Of a DNA stretch of 64,000 bases, positions 13,731 through 25,609 are shown in pieces (the stretch's first letter is position 1; every line of letters starts with the position of its first letter). The position numbers and the translations under genes are program-made. Source of the DNA: Brachypodius melanocephalos (lineage: Eukaryota; Chordata; Aves; Passeriformes; Pycnonotidae); contig VZSR01001685.1 of NCBI GenBank assembly GCA_013398615.1, positions 2,956,590 through 3,020,589 on the forward strand, given 5' to 3'. The notes under the pieces are model-generated. The model searched no databases. It saw only the letters and a list, made by a program, of their open reading frames with translations, and was not told the DNA's origin.

Positions 13731-15322
13731 AATAAGGAAACAATATATTATATGATATACAGACATATTTTAATGACATCCGTGTTTTAAGCTACTTGTT
13801 GCTTTTTATCATTACTCTTTGGTTTATTTGCTTTGATACTTTATAATTCTTTTGGGTGAAATTTCCATTGAGTAGTCTTTGCATCATGTTTTCTAAACAT
13901 ATACTTGGAATCTTCTTGTTTAGCTCAATCAGAAAGATTTGGGTGTTTCTTAAATTAGTTTCATTTATAAGGTAATTGTGCCGACAGACCTAACAATACA
14001 AGAGGTAATACTGAATTAAAATATTAGATCCTTCTTAGGTGAAAACCATTATATTCCTCCTTCATGTAAGTCACAAGAAAGTTTTGATTTCTACCACAGG
14101 CATTAGAGATAAGTCCCACCACAGTTTCTTAACTTTTTTCTGTTTCAATTGTGTTTCAACCCCTCCGCTAAAGGGAGTGAGGTGTAAAACAATGTTTTTC
14201 TTATCTGTCCTTCTAATTTTCTTTATCCAACAACATATTTGTTTCTGAAAATGGATTAATCAATGGGCCAGAGAGTGTCTGTGGTCGTCTCAGCTATCCT
14301 GGTTGTCCTGGATCTATTGCAGACCCTGCTAAGCAGACAAGGTGCACCTCCAGTACGGAGGAAGGTGATGTGGATCAAGAGCATAGGGGACAGGCCATGG
14401 GACATAATTCTGCTTTGAATACACATGTCAAGGTCTCTTCTCCACATGTGCATTGCCTGTAGCACAAAAGAAATTGCAGTTGCTGCTGCTAACAAGATGT
14501 AACTGTTAACAATATTTGCAAAGGAACATTTCTCCCGGGCTTTCTATTAGGGACACAAACATAGTGAAGACCTTGCAAATGGAAGGTGGTATTAAATTAG
14601 ACTCTTTCAGTCTCAGGCCACTGACCTAGTTGTTAAAGGAAACTCCTTTTGAGACAATACAATTAAAGAAGAAGTGATATTTAATTATCACAAAAGTAAA
14701 AAAGAAAAAAAGAAAGTAAAACCTCGGTAAAAAATTTTGTATCTGCAAATACAGTACTGGAATTAAAAATATGATACCTGAAGATTTCTAATATTATCTT
14801 GAGGGAGAATTCTAACACATATATTCTGATACAATGTTAAATTTGTGGTGGGAAAACTCTTTTTTGTATTGGCACTTCATATTTATTTTTATAACTGGTG
14901 AACGACAGTTGTTGCAACCTTAAAACTGTTAACTAAACATTAGAGGAAGAATAAATTATCAATTATTTTACTTTTTACACATAATTTTGACACCTTGGAA
15001 GCCAAAAGAAATCCTTGTACAGTAAGTTATAACACATAAGTAACAAAAGAATAACTGAATTTTGTGACCGAATACCATCTTAAAGTATTTAATGTGATTC
15101 AAATCTAATCAGCTTTGCAGAATATGTCTGCAAAATTTTTCAGTATTTTTCAGATCTTTTAGACAGTATTAAATAAAACAGAATAGGATATCTAAGGTAT
15201 ATAGGGAATATCAACTTCCTGTGATTCATAAGTTTAGGTGGGATAATGCAATCTGTCAAAACTTCTTAGAAAATAAAAGAGAGGATCAAAAAACTTTGTA
15301 AAGAAAGCTATATTTATTTAAC

Positions 15323-15358
15323 ATCTCTTTAACAAGTTTAAATTGTTAAATGAGAGAT
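15323..15358. repeat. Bulged hairpin
   Basis: ATCTCTTTAACAA pairs with TTGTTAAATGAGAGAT, a stem of about 13 bp with a small bulge and a 7-base loop. Confidence 0.6.
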
Positions 15359-16849
15359 ACACATCCCAAGCAGAATTTATCAGGAGATGGAACAAAGATC
15401 TGATCATGCTTTGATTGTGGTTCACTGGAGGCAGTCACAAACTCACTCCCTAGGAGTAGTGCCCACAGGATCCAAAACTAAAACAGATATGACTCCTTGT
15501 TAAATCATTATTCTGTGATTTCTGAAGGACTTGAAACAGTATGAAAATTTCAAGAAATCCTGCAACAAATCAGATCACAGCATCTTGTAAAATTTTATAT
15601 AATTCAAAATACTCTAAATATTTTCTGCATTTTTTCAGACATTTATTCATGTCTAAATAGCAGCCATACAGCACACATGCTGCTGCACAAACCCATGCTC
15701 TGAGTCACGTGTTGGCATCATCCTGTACATACATGCAAACTGGTCAGGAATCTCCCAGTGCATGGATGCATTGTCACACTTCTGAGGAGATGGAATCAAA
15801 CAAAAGTTAGGAGCAACCCTAACTTAGCTTGACCTTTTGCCCTTTTATCCATGTCATTTGAAGCAATATGAAGTGAGATTTTTTTTTCTCTAAATGGAGT
15901 GAATTTCCTTTCTCTTTCATACTTTGGGTGAAAAACACAAAAAGAGTTCATTGTCCAAAGATCCATGAGGTATAACAATTTGTCACACTCAAGAGGTCCT
16001 CTCCAATCACTTCAGCATCCTGAGGATCCTGCAGAAAAATTCAGGAATAGGAAAGAGAGGAGGGCATGTGCCAACACAATGAAAACTATAAACCTTCCAT
16101 CTTTGCTAACAAATTAGAAAAGAGTGTTCCTTTCAATTACTGCCCAGTTCAACTTTCAACACCTGATTTCTCACTCTCCCCAGGAGATGCAAATAGTTGT
16201 TGGAGAACATTAAGGGCGTTGCTGGTGCTGTTTTTATGTATCTCTGTGATGTATATTGCCTAGGCCAAAATTTACCCTTAACAGTATTTCCCAGCAGTAG
16301 AAGAACTAGAATGATTTATGCTACTTTATATCTCACGAGATACTCCTGGAAAATAAAAAGATGTTTCCAGACAAATTAAGATGACAACTAGTCTTACAGA
16401 ACGAAAATGTGGTAAGTGTATTGGTTTTCCCCTAACATCAAATTTAACATATAAATTGAATTGGTTTCAAATGCCAGGTCATTATATAGCTGGCATACAT
16501 GGCTATTTTAATAAAAGACTGACCCAGAAAATGTATAAATAGCATTTGGAAATGTCACAGAGAGATAAACTGTGATGATTGCTCGGCTTTTCATATGCAG
16601 TCTTTTTGGGGTGTGCAAATGTTACAAAATTAGACCCATTTTCTGGTGCCTCACATGTAATTTTCTTCTACTGGATTCTTTATCTCAACTATTTTGTTAA
16701 GCGATCACATTATGGGAATTTTTTTTTCCACTTAAAGGTAACAGGAAAACAGAGCCTAGACTCAAACACTGTCACAGCATAAGGCCAATTTGACATTGTG
16801 TGGAATAAATGGGCTCGGTTATCTGAACATTTTAATCAGAGCTGTATGA

Positions 16850-17310
16850 AATTTTACAGTGACACTATCCCTCTGTCCTGCAGCCCGTGGCAGTGACGCT
16901 GCCCTCCAGGAAGAAGTTGAGGCAGGTGAACAGAGCAGTTTCCACCACGTGGTGCACAGCACTGGATTGGTCTCTGGTTCCCTCTCGAGTCCTCCCACAT
17001 GTACACAGTTTCTCTCCTCACGTACTGTAGGGTCCCTCCCCCATGTAACTCTCTGAGCAACCCCTGTCCCATTAACTGCTGCTCCCATGGGTGGATATCC
17101 AACAGGGAGCCCCCATGCAGACACTCAGCACTCTGCACCGTGGCTGTGCCTGTGACAGGGCTTTTCAGAGCTTTCCTCCTCTGCTGGCAGCTCCTGCAGA
17201 GCAGCAACACAAACTGCTCCCAAAGGGAGCCTGAGCCACCCTCGGGTGACAGTCCAAGACTGGATCACGGAGCATCCTCATTTGATGGGCAGAGCTAGTT
17301 AGTTCCACCA
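16850..17310. other. GC-rich block of unknown origin
   Basis: A sharp rise in G and C compared with its flanks. Overlapping frames of 65-118 codons are open on both strands, as often happens in GC-rich non-coding DNA. No domain is recognisable, and there are no clear terminal repeats. An old LTR or retrocopy is possible. Confidence 0.3.
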
Positions 17311-19307
17311 CCACCACCTGAAGGACTCAGACATGGAACTGAGTGCTCTTAGAAACCCAGCACCAACAAAAAAAACCCAAGCTTCTATTACATCAAGTCC
17401 TTAAAGACCAAACCTAATAATTGATTAACCTAATCACCCCAAATAATGAAATATTAAAAAGCATGTTATTTTCAGTAGATAATGTTGTTTATTTCCCCTA
17501 AAATGAAATTATTCTCTCAGAAGAGAAGAAAATTTAAAGCAGTAACTTACTCCCAAATATAGTGTCTACAAGTAGACTATTGTTGCATGCATGAAACATT
17601 CAAAGAAACTCTGAAATATAAATTTATATTCACATTTGCCATCTATTTTACACAAACTTCAAAAGTAAATAATTCAGAGATGTAAATAACTGTTAAGTTA
17701 TCATAAATCATGGATTTTTGCTTTTTCCTCCATTGGGTTTTTGTAGTGTAATTTGCCTGTCTATTCCTTTTTTCTTTTTTTTCCCTTTCTTTCTGATTGA
17801 TAGCCTCTTCAGAATAATAGTTGGTTTACAAGTGGAGAAATACTACTTAAGTCTGAGCTACTGCAATCTGATTCAGACCACTTTGTTTCAAATCAAAACT
17901 AGACAGCACAGCAAAAACTGTTGCATCATAAAAATGATAGAGTGTATTCCTGAGTGTTACTAATCATAAATGTCAAAGGGAGTAAAAAACACAGTATTTC
18001 AGTAGGATATCTGATGATAAACTCTCTTGGAACAATTTCAGTGGCCTTCTAATGGCAGCAACTTTAGATTTCTAGGAATTGACAATTGTTGCCTGTAGGT
18101 TTTCTTTTTTTATGTCTGGCTATTTTGGAGTTATGTTCCCTATACCCAAACCTAGGAAATGAGGTGATCCTATGGGCTGATACAGCAGAACCTATCTGAG
18201 AATGAATTAATGTCAGTGAAAGATTTACCTCTAATACATGAAAAACGAGATAATTTTAATGTATGTGTCACAAAATCCCTCTAAAGTGAGGTAATAAAAC
18301 TTCATTTTGTTTTGATATTTTCTCATATCCAAAAGATATGTTTGTTTGGGTTTTTTTTCTTTCTACATGACATGGTGGTTAGGATTCATATCTTAGCATG
18401 ATACTATAATACTATGACATTATGATCATACTGATCATAAATCTTAGTAATCATATGGAGCAAAAGCATTCTGGCAACCAGCTGAATTAAGCAGGGATTG
18501 AAATAGGTGAGAAAAAGTTTTCTGAAATTTTTTGTTTATGTATTTTTAAATACACTGGAAAAAAGAAGAAATGTCAATTCCTTTGGATAACATTATTCCT
18601 TTTGTTAAAATTAGAAAAAAATATTTTTGAAAAGGGACATATAATTCAAAGTAGTTTGTGCCAAGAAGAAAAATAGCATATTTTTTATGATTTTAAAACA
18701 TTATTTTAAGCTAGTTAATGTACAAAACATCTTTGTTCTGGTCTAGTTTCCTTTGCTGGAATGATCTTTTGCTACCTGAAATAAAAACATTCCTAATAGA
18801 GGAACATATGACATGCCTGCAGATGTCTTTAAGTAGCTTATTACCTTAGTTTAATTGCCAAGATTCTCTCTGGACAGAAAGATGATATTTTAGACTCCAT
18901 ATGCTGCTTACCTTTCTTACAATGCTATAAAGCACGGATACTTTTCTCTTTCCATTTACTATTTTGGGATGCTGCATAAGGCTTGGCACTCTTTAACTCA
19001 AGGTATTTAAATTAATAAATGTCATCTCAAGAAAACCTGGTAGCTTCGGCTCTGTATTACAAAAACCAAAAATGTTATCTATGCCATAAAGAGTAAATAC
19101 TTTCATGAAAAAATTAGATAAATGCTTAGGTTATTATCAGGCCCATAATATCTATAAGCTCACAATAAATACTGTAATATTTCATCTTGTAGTCACTATT
19201 TTTCAATAAAAGAATTTTTTTCCATATTACGATCCACTCTTCTGATGATAAAATTAATTTTATACCTCATTTAGCAGATGTATTTAGCCAACAATAATTC
19301 TAGGAGA

Positions 19308-19333
19308 AGAAATAATTTACAGAAATAATTTAC
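19308..19333. repeat. 13-bp tandem duplication
   Basis: AGAAATAATTTAC occurs twice without a gap. Confidence 0.85.
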
Positions 19334-19659
19334 AAAAATAGTACTAATAAAGGTAAAGTAATAAAATAATAAAAAGATAACAAGGAAAGCTAAAAAAAAG
19401 GGGGGGAAAAACAAAATTAAACATTTTGGACAGCGTAGCTTTGGCCAAGGCTCTGCGAGATCTTGTTAAAATGACAGTGGGTACTGAGAAGCATGTTTTT
19501 TTTTTTTTTTACTCAGCAGAAACTGTGAGTAAGTTTGATTTAACTGAGGCTGAGAGGCTGCAAATTGATTTCTTGATTCATTTAGGACACAGTCAGGGGC
19601 AGCATATAGAAAACCCTGAAGAGAAGAGGACAGCATTATTGTTTCCTTCCTTTGTAAAA

Positions 19660-19975
19660 GGCTGGGACTCCGTCAAGCGGCAGCGAGTTCATCTCTGTGA
19701 GAGGCGCTGCCAGGTGTTTGCCCATCAGACACATCGATCGCTCGGTGCAAGGATGAACTCTGGGTGACGGGCTCAGCAGCTTGCTTCCTACCGGAGCTGG
19801 GGGAGGAGATAACCCGGGATAACCGGGATAACCGGGATGCTGAGCAGCCCAGCCCTACTGCTGGTCCCACCGCCAAGCTCAGGCGCTCAGGCAGAGCTGT
19901 GCTGCGGACACACCGCGGAGTGCGGGTTATCAGCCACAGCCTACTCGGCCCTGGCCGGCACCACTGCATCAGCTT
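19660..19975. promoter_or_regulatory. CpG-rich islet
   Basis: About 20 CpG dinucleotides by eye in roughly 310 bases, in a region where CpG is otherwise scarce; the densest cluster I saw in the window. It includes a short tandem array of GATAACCGGG-like units at 19808-19838. It could be an unmethylated promoter, for example for the missing first exon of CDH19 about 19.5 kb downstream or for a non-coding RNA, or a young GC-rich repeat. The frames through it encode nothing I recognise. Confidence 0.4.
19808..19838. repeat. Short tandem repeat (GATAACCGGG-like, about 3 copies)
   Basis: GATAACCCGG, GATAACCGGG and ATAACCGGGA run on in near-perfect tandem inside the CpG islet. Confidence 0.85.
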
Positions 19976-20968
19976 AAGAGTTAGTTAAAAAATTTATTTG
20001 AAATTACTTCACAATTAATGAAAATTCTTTTTAAAACTTTTTAAAAAAATCAAATTTAAATTCGCTTGTTCTCACGTCTCTCTCTCAAAAGAGGAAGCGA
20101 ATTTGAAGAAAAGTTTTGAAATACAGAGATGCTAAGCTACATATTTCTCATGTAGAAAAGTCACCATCTTTATTTTTAAATACCAAGATATTTATTTTAA
20201 AATGGTCGTAAGGTACCACTGAAACAATTTTCTGTATTAAAAAATATTAATTGAAGTGTCTGGTACTGAAGACAAAAAGCTTTAAGACTTTAAGAGGGCA
20301 TACCTCAACAGCAATTTTTTTAGGTATTCATGTCTACTCCATTAGGCAGCAAGTTATTGATGAATAATAACAGTTTACTTCTATTTACAATTTTAAAAAA
20401 TTACATATATATGTATAAAAGAGAAGAAAATTGATAACATTTCCATTAAATCACATACAAGCTCCTCAGTTTGCAAACATAAATTGGAGTTGGTTTTGGT
20501 CGTTTGAGGGCTACAATCTCTATGTACAGAAATAGTCCACCAGTGTTGCTAATGGTGTGTCAAAAAACATCTCTTCTAGTGTTGGAAACTATTTTTTACT
20601 TTGAACTTCTGAACTATTTCTAAAATTTAGAATATTTCTGTATAGATATTTATACATTCATGTTTTGTTTTCCAATAGTCATAATGTACTCTAACTGTCC
20701 CATTCCTACATCTGTGATAAAGAAAACAGATTACAATTGCAGCAGGGGATTTTTTTTGCACAATTTCAGATTAGTTTGCCATTTTCTTATAGCAGTTAAC
20801 ACAACCTATAGAATTCAATTTATTCCATTGAACTCAACCTAGTCAAAGACCTCTTTCTATAAAGAAAGAGAAAATCAGGAAGGATCTTGGTTATCAAATG
20901 GATAAAGGACTTAAATTCCAAGTACTTTCTATTTTCTGATATTTGTATTTCATGAAAATGTGCTAAAA

Positions 20969-21068
20969 NNNNNNNNNNNNNNNNNNNNNNNNNNNNNNNN
21001 NNNNNNNNNNNNNNNNNNNNNNNNNNNNNNNNNNNNNNNNNNNNNNNNNNNNNNNNNNNNNNNNNNNN
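20969..21068. other. Assembly gap (100 N)
   Basis: Unresolved bases; any frame crossing it is meaningless. Confidence 1.
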
Positions 21069-24000
21069 TCACAGCATACAATTTCTCTATTCAAGGAACA
21101 AGAGATAGTCTGACCGGAGGCAGCAAAAGCATGTGGTGTAAGAAGAGAGGGAAAAGGCAAACCACTGAAACCAGCTGTTAAACTGTAAAGTATAAACTGC
21201 AAACTATTCTTTAAGAAGGTTGAAGAAGAGAAACATAGTCCTCTGATGGGATAAAAAGGGAACTCTTAAAATTCATTTACCATTAAGCACAATTTCCTCC
21301 CCTGAATTCTCAATATAGAACAATGTTCTACTGAGAGGCAGTGGAAGTGCTCTTCAAGGTGAAGTGCTTTCATTACAGATTAATTATGTGCCCTGAATAT
21401 TGAATCAGTTGCTGTTTCCACAAAGATTATAAATCCAAATAGAATGTACTGCAAGAATCTTGATAATAGATCATATTTTGCTTTAAGGCTACTTTTTCAC
21501 AAAGCCTACTTGGTCTCTACTTGATCCTAGCTGCAAATAGTTCATCATCCAGTTTGAAATCACTATTTGAAAAAGAAGCAAGTGTTGTAATCCACACATA
21601 AAAATGCCCACCCTCTTTTTCTCTTTACATGAACTAACTTGATTTTTATGAGAATTTTTTTTCACTTCTTCTTCTCTTTCACAAAGATAATCCATTGAAA
21701 AATTTCAGGTAGTTTGATTAACTTTGAAATTTCCAACTTTGAAATAGCTCAGAGTTTAATCATTTTCTCAAGACAAAATGTTTTGTTCAAGCATATCTCA
21801 ATTTTAAGCTGTAGTACTTCTGTATTTGCTTATTTGAAATACTGCTGTTTGTATTCTGTGAAGCTCATTGGATATCAAGTAAAGGAAATGGCAAGATGTC
21901 CCAAAAGACAAGTTCAGATGATCTAAAATCCTTAATGTATTCTGTGTTGTAGCTGGCATGTTACCTCTTTTCTCTTGGAGGTTTTGTGTGAATACTTCAT
22001 ACATTTGTCTCTTTTAGTTTTACCTAATCCTTCTTTACACCATTTCAGCAATGGGTAGAATCAACAAACTAGATTTATTCATTACTCTACAGAGTAGAGC
22101 TTATTTTAATGTTCTACTAAGAAAACTTGAAACCCTTGTATTTATTTGTTTGGAAAATGACACTTTCTATCCAGCAGGGATTTTTTTTTTTTTTCACATT
22201 GCTATGCTGGCTCTCTTAGCATGGATAATGGCCCTGGCCCCTTCCCAAAGAGGGGGATTTCTGTGCAGTGTTTAAGATTCCATACCACCATGCCAATATT
22301 CTGTCCCTGTTTCTGCTCCTTTGATACTTCACAGCGAAGGTGAAATAGTACAATAACATAATCAGCATTAGTGATGTATATTTGGAGTCGTATTTCAGTT
22401 AGGGGCAAGGAGGTCACAAAAGTAATTTGAAGGGAAATGAGAGTGAAAATGTACAGAATTTACTTTCCTGGCTGACAGGAACTGGCAATAACAGCAAGAA
22501 CTCAGGACTAAAATATGGTTATTGCCTTTTTGTTTACATGTTTCTCTGCAGCAAAACTGTGAGACCAGGGAGTAATCCCAGTTTATCTCTACTTGAATTT
22601 TTGGCCAGTTGTCTAGATATTTTAAACAAAGCCCTAGTGAAATTATGAAGCACTACTAAATGAAGTTTCAATCCAAATGAAGTAAGCACATATCTATATT
22701 TTGCAAATACCCTCCATCCATTACATTGGTATATATGATGGTCTTTGTGAAAGTAGTGCATTAGACACTAGGTTCCTGAGCAGTCTTCTAATTCTGAGTG
22801 CCCAGAGGACAGATAATATTGTTAAAATTAATTCTTAGAGTGGAAGGCTAACTGTGCTGTAGCACATATACAATACAAAGTTCATATGCTCCATAACAGA
22901 CTTTGAGAGAAAAAATACCAAAAATACATGACCAAAAGAAAGCCCAAACCCATATATATGTATAGGAAGTTCAGAATTATAGCACATTTTCTAATAAAAG
23001 TGTGTGTTCTCTGTAAGAGACCCCTAAAAAATCAAGTGTGCTGAATAGTAGTGAGGTTAGAAAAGGGAGATGAGAGCAAACCTATAATTAAGGAAACTGC
23101 CTATGGTATCTCACAACTCATGAGAACTTCCTGAACAAAGGAAAACTTACCAAAAATCACAAAAAAATCCCCCAACCTTCATGAGCAGGAAACTATAAAA
23201 TGACCAAAAACAATGGAATAGTAGAAGATAGTTGGAATAACACAAAATGTAAATACAAGGATAAAGTCTGATTGCATAATGAGCTCCCATTCTAGAAGAA
23301 ATACAGATCAGACTCAGCTCTTCAAATTAAATGTGCATGGGAAATTTTCAGGTTCAATATCTTATTGAAATCTGGAATATAAATTAAAATATAAGAAAAG
23401 AATGAATAAAGCAACATGAAATTCAATAAATCTGTAGTGGCAATTCCCACATGAGCTGTTATTTTTGCACTTAGGGATTAAAATAAATAACTGAGGTACT
23501 CAGGAGCCTCATGAAAAAGACCTAGACAATTCATTAATTGAGGGAATTAAATAACTAAATTATGTGGAATTTTTTTTCTAAGACACTTGAAGTTACTGGT
23601 AGATTTGATGACTAAAATGTCCTTATACATTTACTAGTGAAAGGTTTCCAAAAAACGTTTATTGTATTCATATTTGCCAATGCTATTTAAGCAAGTTGCA
23701 ATGCAGCAGGCCTGGTTTATGTTTACAATCTACCCAGTTGCTAAATGTGGAATAAAGCAGAAGGTGTGGGGAAGGAAGGCAAAATTAAACAGATAGTAAA
23801 AGAAAACTGCTATTGTTCTGTTAGTAGGTGATCTCAAATCAGTTCTAAGTAAAAGATTTTCAGTTTGTGATCAAGAAGGTGAGAAGTGGGAAATTGTTTG
23901 GAGTAAGCAAATATATAGTTATTTTTAATTACTTTTGTCATATCCATCTTGACACAGCCCATCCTAACTGTTGGTTACGCCACACTCTTAATCCAAAATT

Positions 24001-25510
24001 ATATAGTGCTTCTCAGTAAATCCCATTGCCCATGCCAAAATTATTTGGTTCATAGCACATTTTTCAACAGATTTCTTCAGTTTTGCTGTTCCACGTCTTG
24101 TTATCTCAGCACTGTTACTGCAAATTGTATTTGTGAATGGGGAACAACAACAATTGATGCCAGTCCCATTGTTCTCACTACATTGCATAATTCCCAGTGT
24201 GCCATCTTTTCTTTCTCTTAAATCCACACGGCCTTTAGGGATCTTAACAGCTCAGTTTGAGGGATTTTTTTCAAAATAAATTTGTAATCAGTGAACAGCA
24301 TAACTCACAGCCTCTCCTCACATGGAAAGAACTACTTTTACCATACCCTGGTTTCTCTTCCTTTTCGTTCACCTTGGCTTTTTGATTGGCTTCCTATCCC
24401 ACACACAAATACTTTTGAGACAGCATAGGGTAATCAAAGCCCATTTTTCACTAACCAGGGAACTGACACTTGTTTTTTAAATATATATAATCCATTGACT
24501 TTATAGACTTAAATAATTTAAGCCCATTACTGTCTGCAGGATATGAGTTCTGTCTTATATAAACTGGAGAATTAAGTCTTTGTCTATTGAGTTACTATGG
24601 TAACTTTATGGATCTCCCAGTTTCTGTTGTCTTGAAATGAATTAAAGTCAGAAGCTCCGACAGACTCCTGAAAGAAGGGGAATTATGTGGATGAAGTTGC
24701 TTTTTAAAAATGAGATATCCATAAAAACTTATTACAGTAATTTCTTTTGTAAGAACTTATTTTGTGGGGCAAATTATGATTTAGTGAATCATGATATCTC
24801 TGAAAGCTCATGCATATTCATACATTTATATGCATTGAAGTTATCCAATTGGCTCCACAAGAACCAAGTAAAGTTCCATAGTCTGAAGAAGGAAAAGAAA
24901 ACCCTAACAAAGCAAGAATGCAGATGTCCATGTCCAGGGCTAAGAAGTGGCTTGAAAAGTACCCACTCATTAATGAACTCTGAAGGGCTAGTTCTTCAAT
25001 ACTAATTCCATGCACCACTGTGAAGGGATTAACTTTAAAAGAAGTACCCAAAGCCTTTCACATTACTTTTAATAAATATGTCTGTGCATCCATGAAGAGG
25101 CTTCTTATCTCCTGTCTTGAGATTTTATTGAAACATTAGTTCCCAGAGGAAATTCCTCCATGTGTCTCACAAATCTAGTAATTAAAGCAGTGAGAGATGG
25201 AAATTACAATCTATCCTTTTCCTTCCTGCTCTTCTCTATGAGTTGATGTTTGAATTTAGAGAGATATATAAAAATTACCAATAAAAATTGGTAGCTGTCA
25301 TGGCAGAAATAGTCCTGGTCATATTTTGCCAACTTAGCACCATAAGTCTCTGATTTTTATAGGCAAGTTTCCAAGATGAAGCGTTGGTTATTATACAGTC
25401 TCTTCTACTTAAGAAAACCAATACAGAAAATGGTATTAAATTAGATGTATACAGTCAATTGTACCTGTAATATATTTTTAAATTTCATTTAGTTTGGTAT
25501 TGGTGGATTT

Positions 25511-25512
<2 letters not shown>

Positions 25513-25546
<34 letters not shown>

Positions 25547-25609
25547 GTTGTGGGGTTTGGGGTTTTTTTAGGGTTTTTTTTAGGGTTTTTTTTTTTTTTT
25601 GTTTTGGGG
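25513..25609. repeat. T32 run followed by a T/G-rich tract
   Basis: 32 T (25513-25544), then G-runs spaced by T-runs (GGGGTTTGGGG, TTTTTTTAGGG, TTTTTTTTAGGG, GGGG). A complementary A/C tract follows at about 25639-25658, so a hairpin is also possible. Confidence 0.85.

Larger units (their letters stand above)
12551..19639. other. Non-coding DNA, no gene recognised
   Basis: AT-rich with short frames only. Contains small hairpins at 13705-13730 and 15323-15358, a GC-rich block at 16850-17310, a 13-bp tandem duplication at 19308-19333 and a T-run near 19496-19511. Confidence 0.6.

Noticed and set aside
16819..17298. Overlapping open frames on both strands in a GC-rich block
   Set aside because: All frames are open simply because stop codons are AT-rich; no domain or splice signal pattern supports a gene.
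19426..19767. 113-codon frame with a phenylalanine run
   Set aside because: It crosses a T-run and enters the CpG islet; no homology is recognised and there are no exon signals.
25545..25609. Interstitial telomere repeat
   Set aside because: The TTTAGGG-like units have irregular T-runs of 7-15 bases; there is no regular TTAGGG array.
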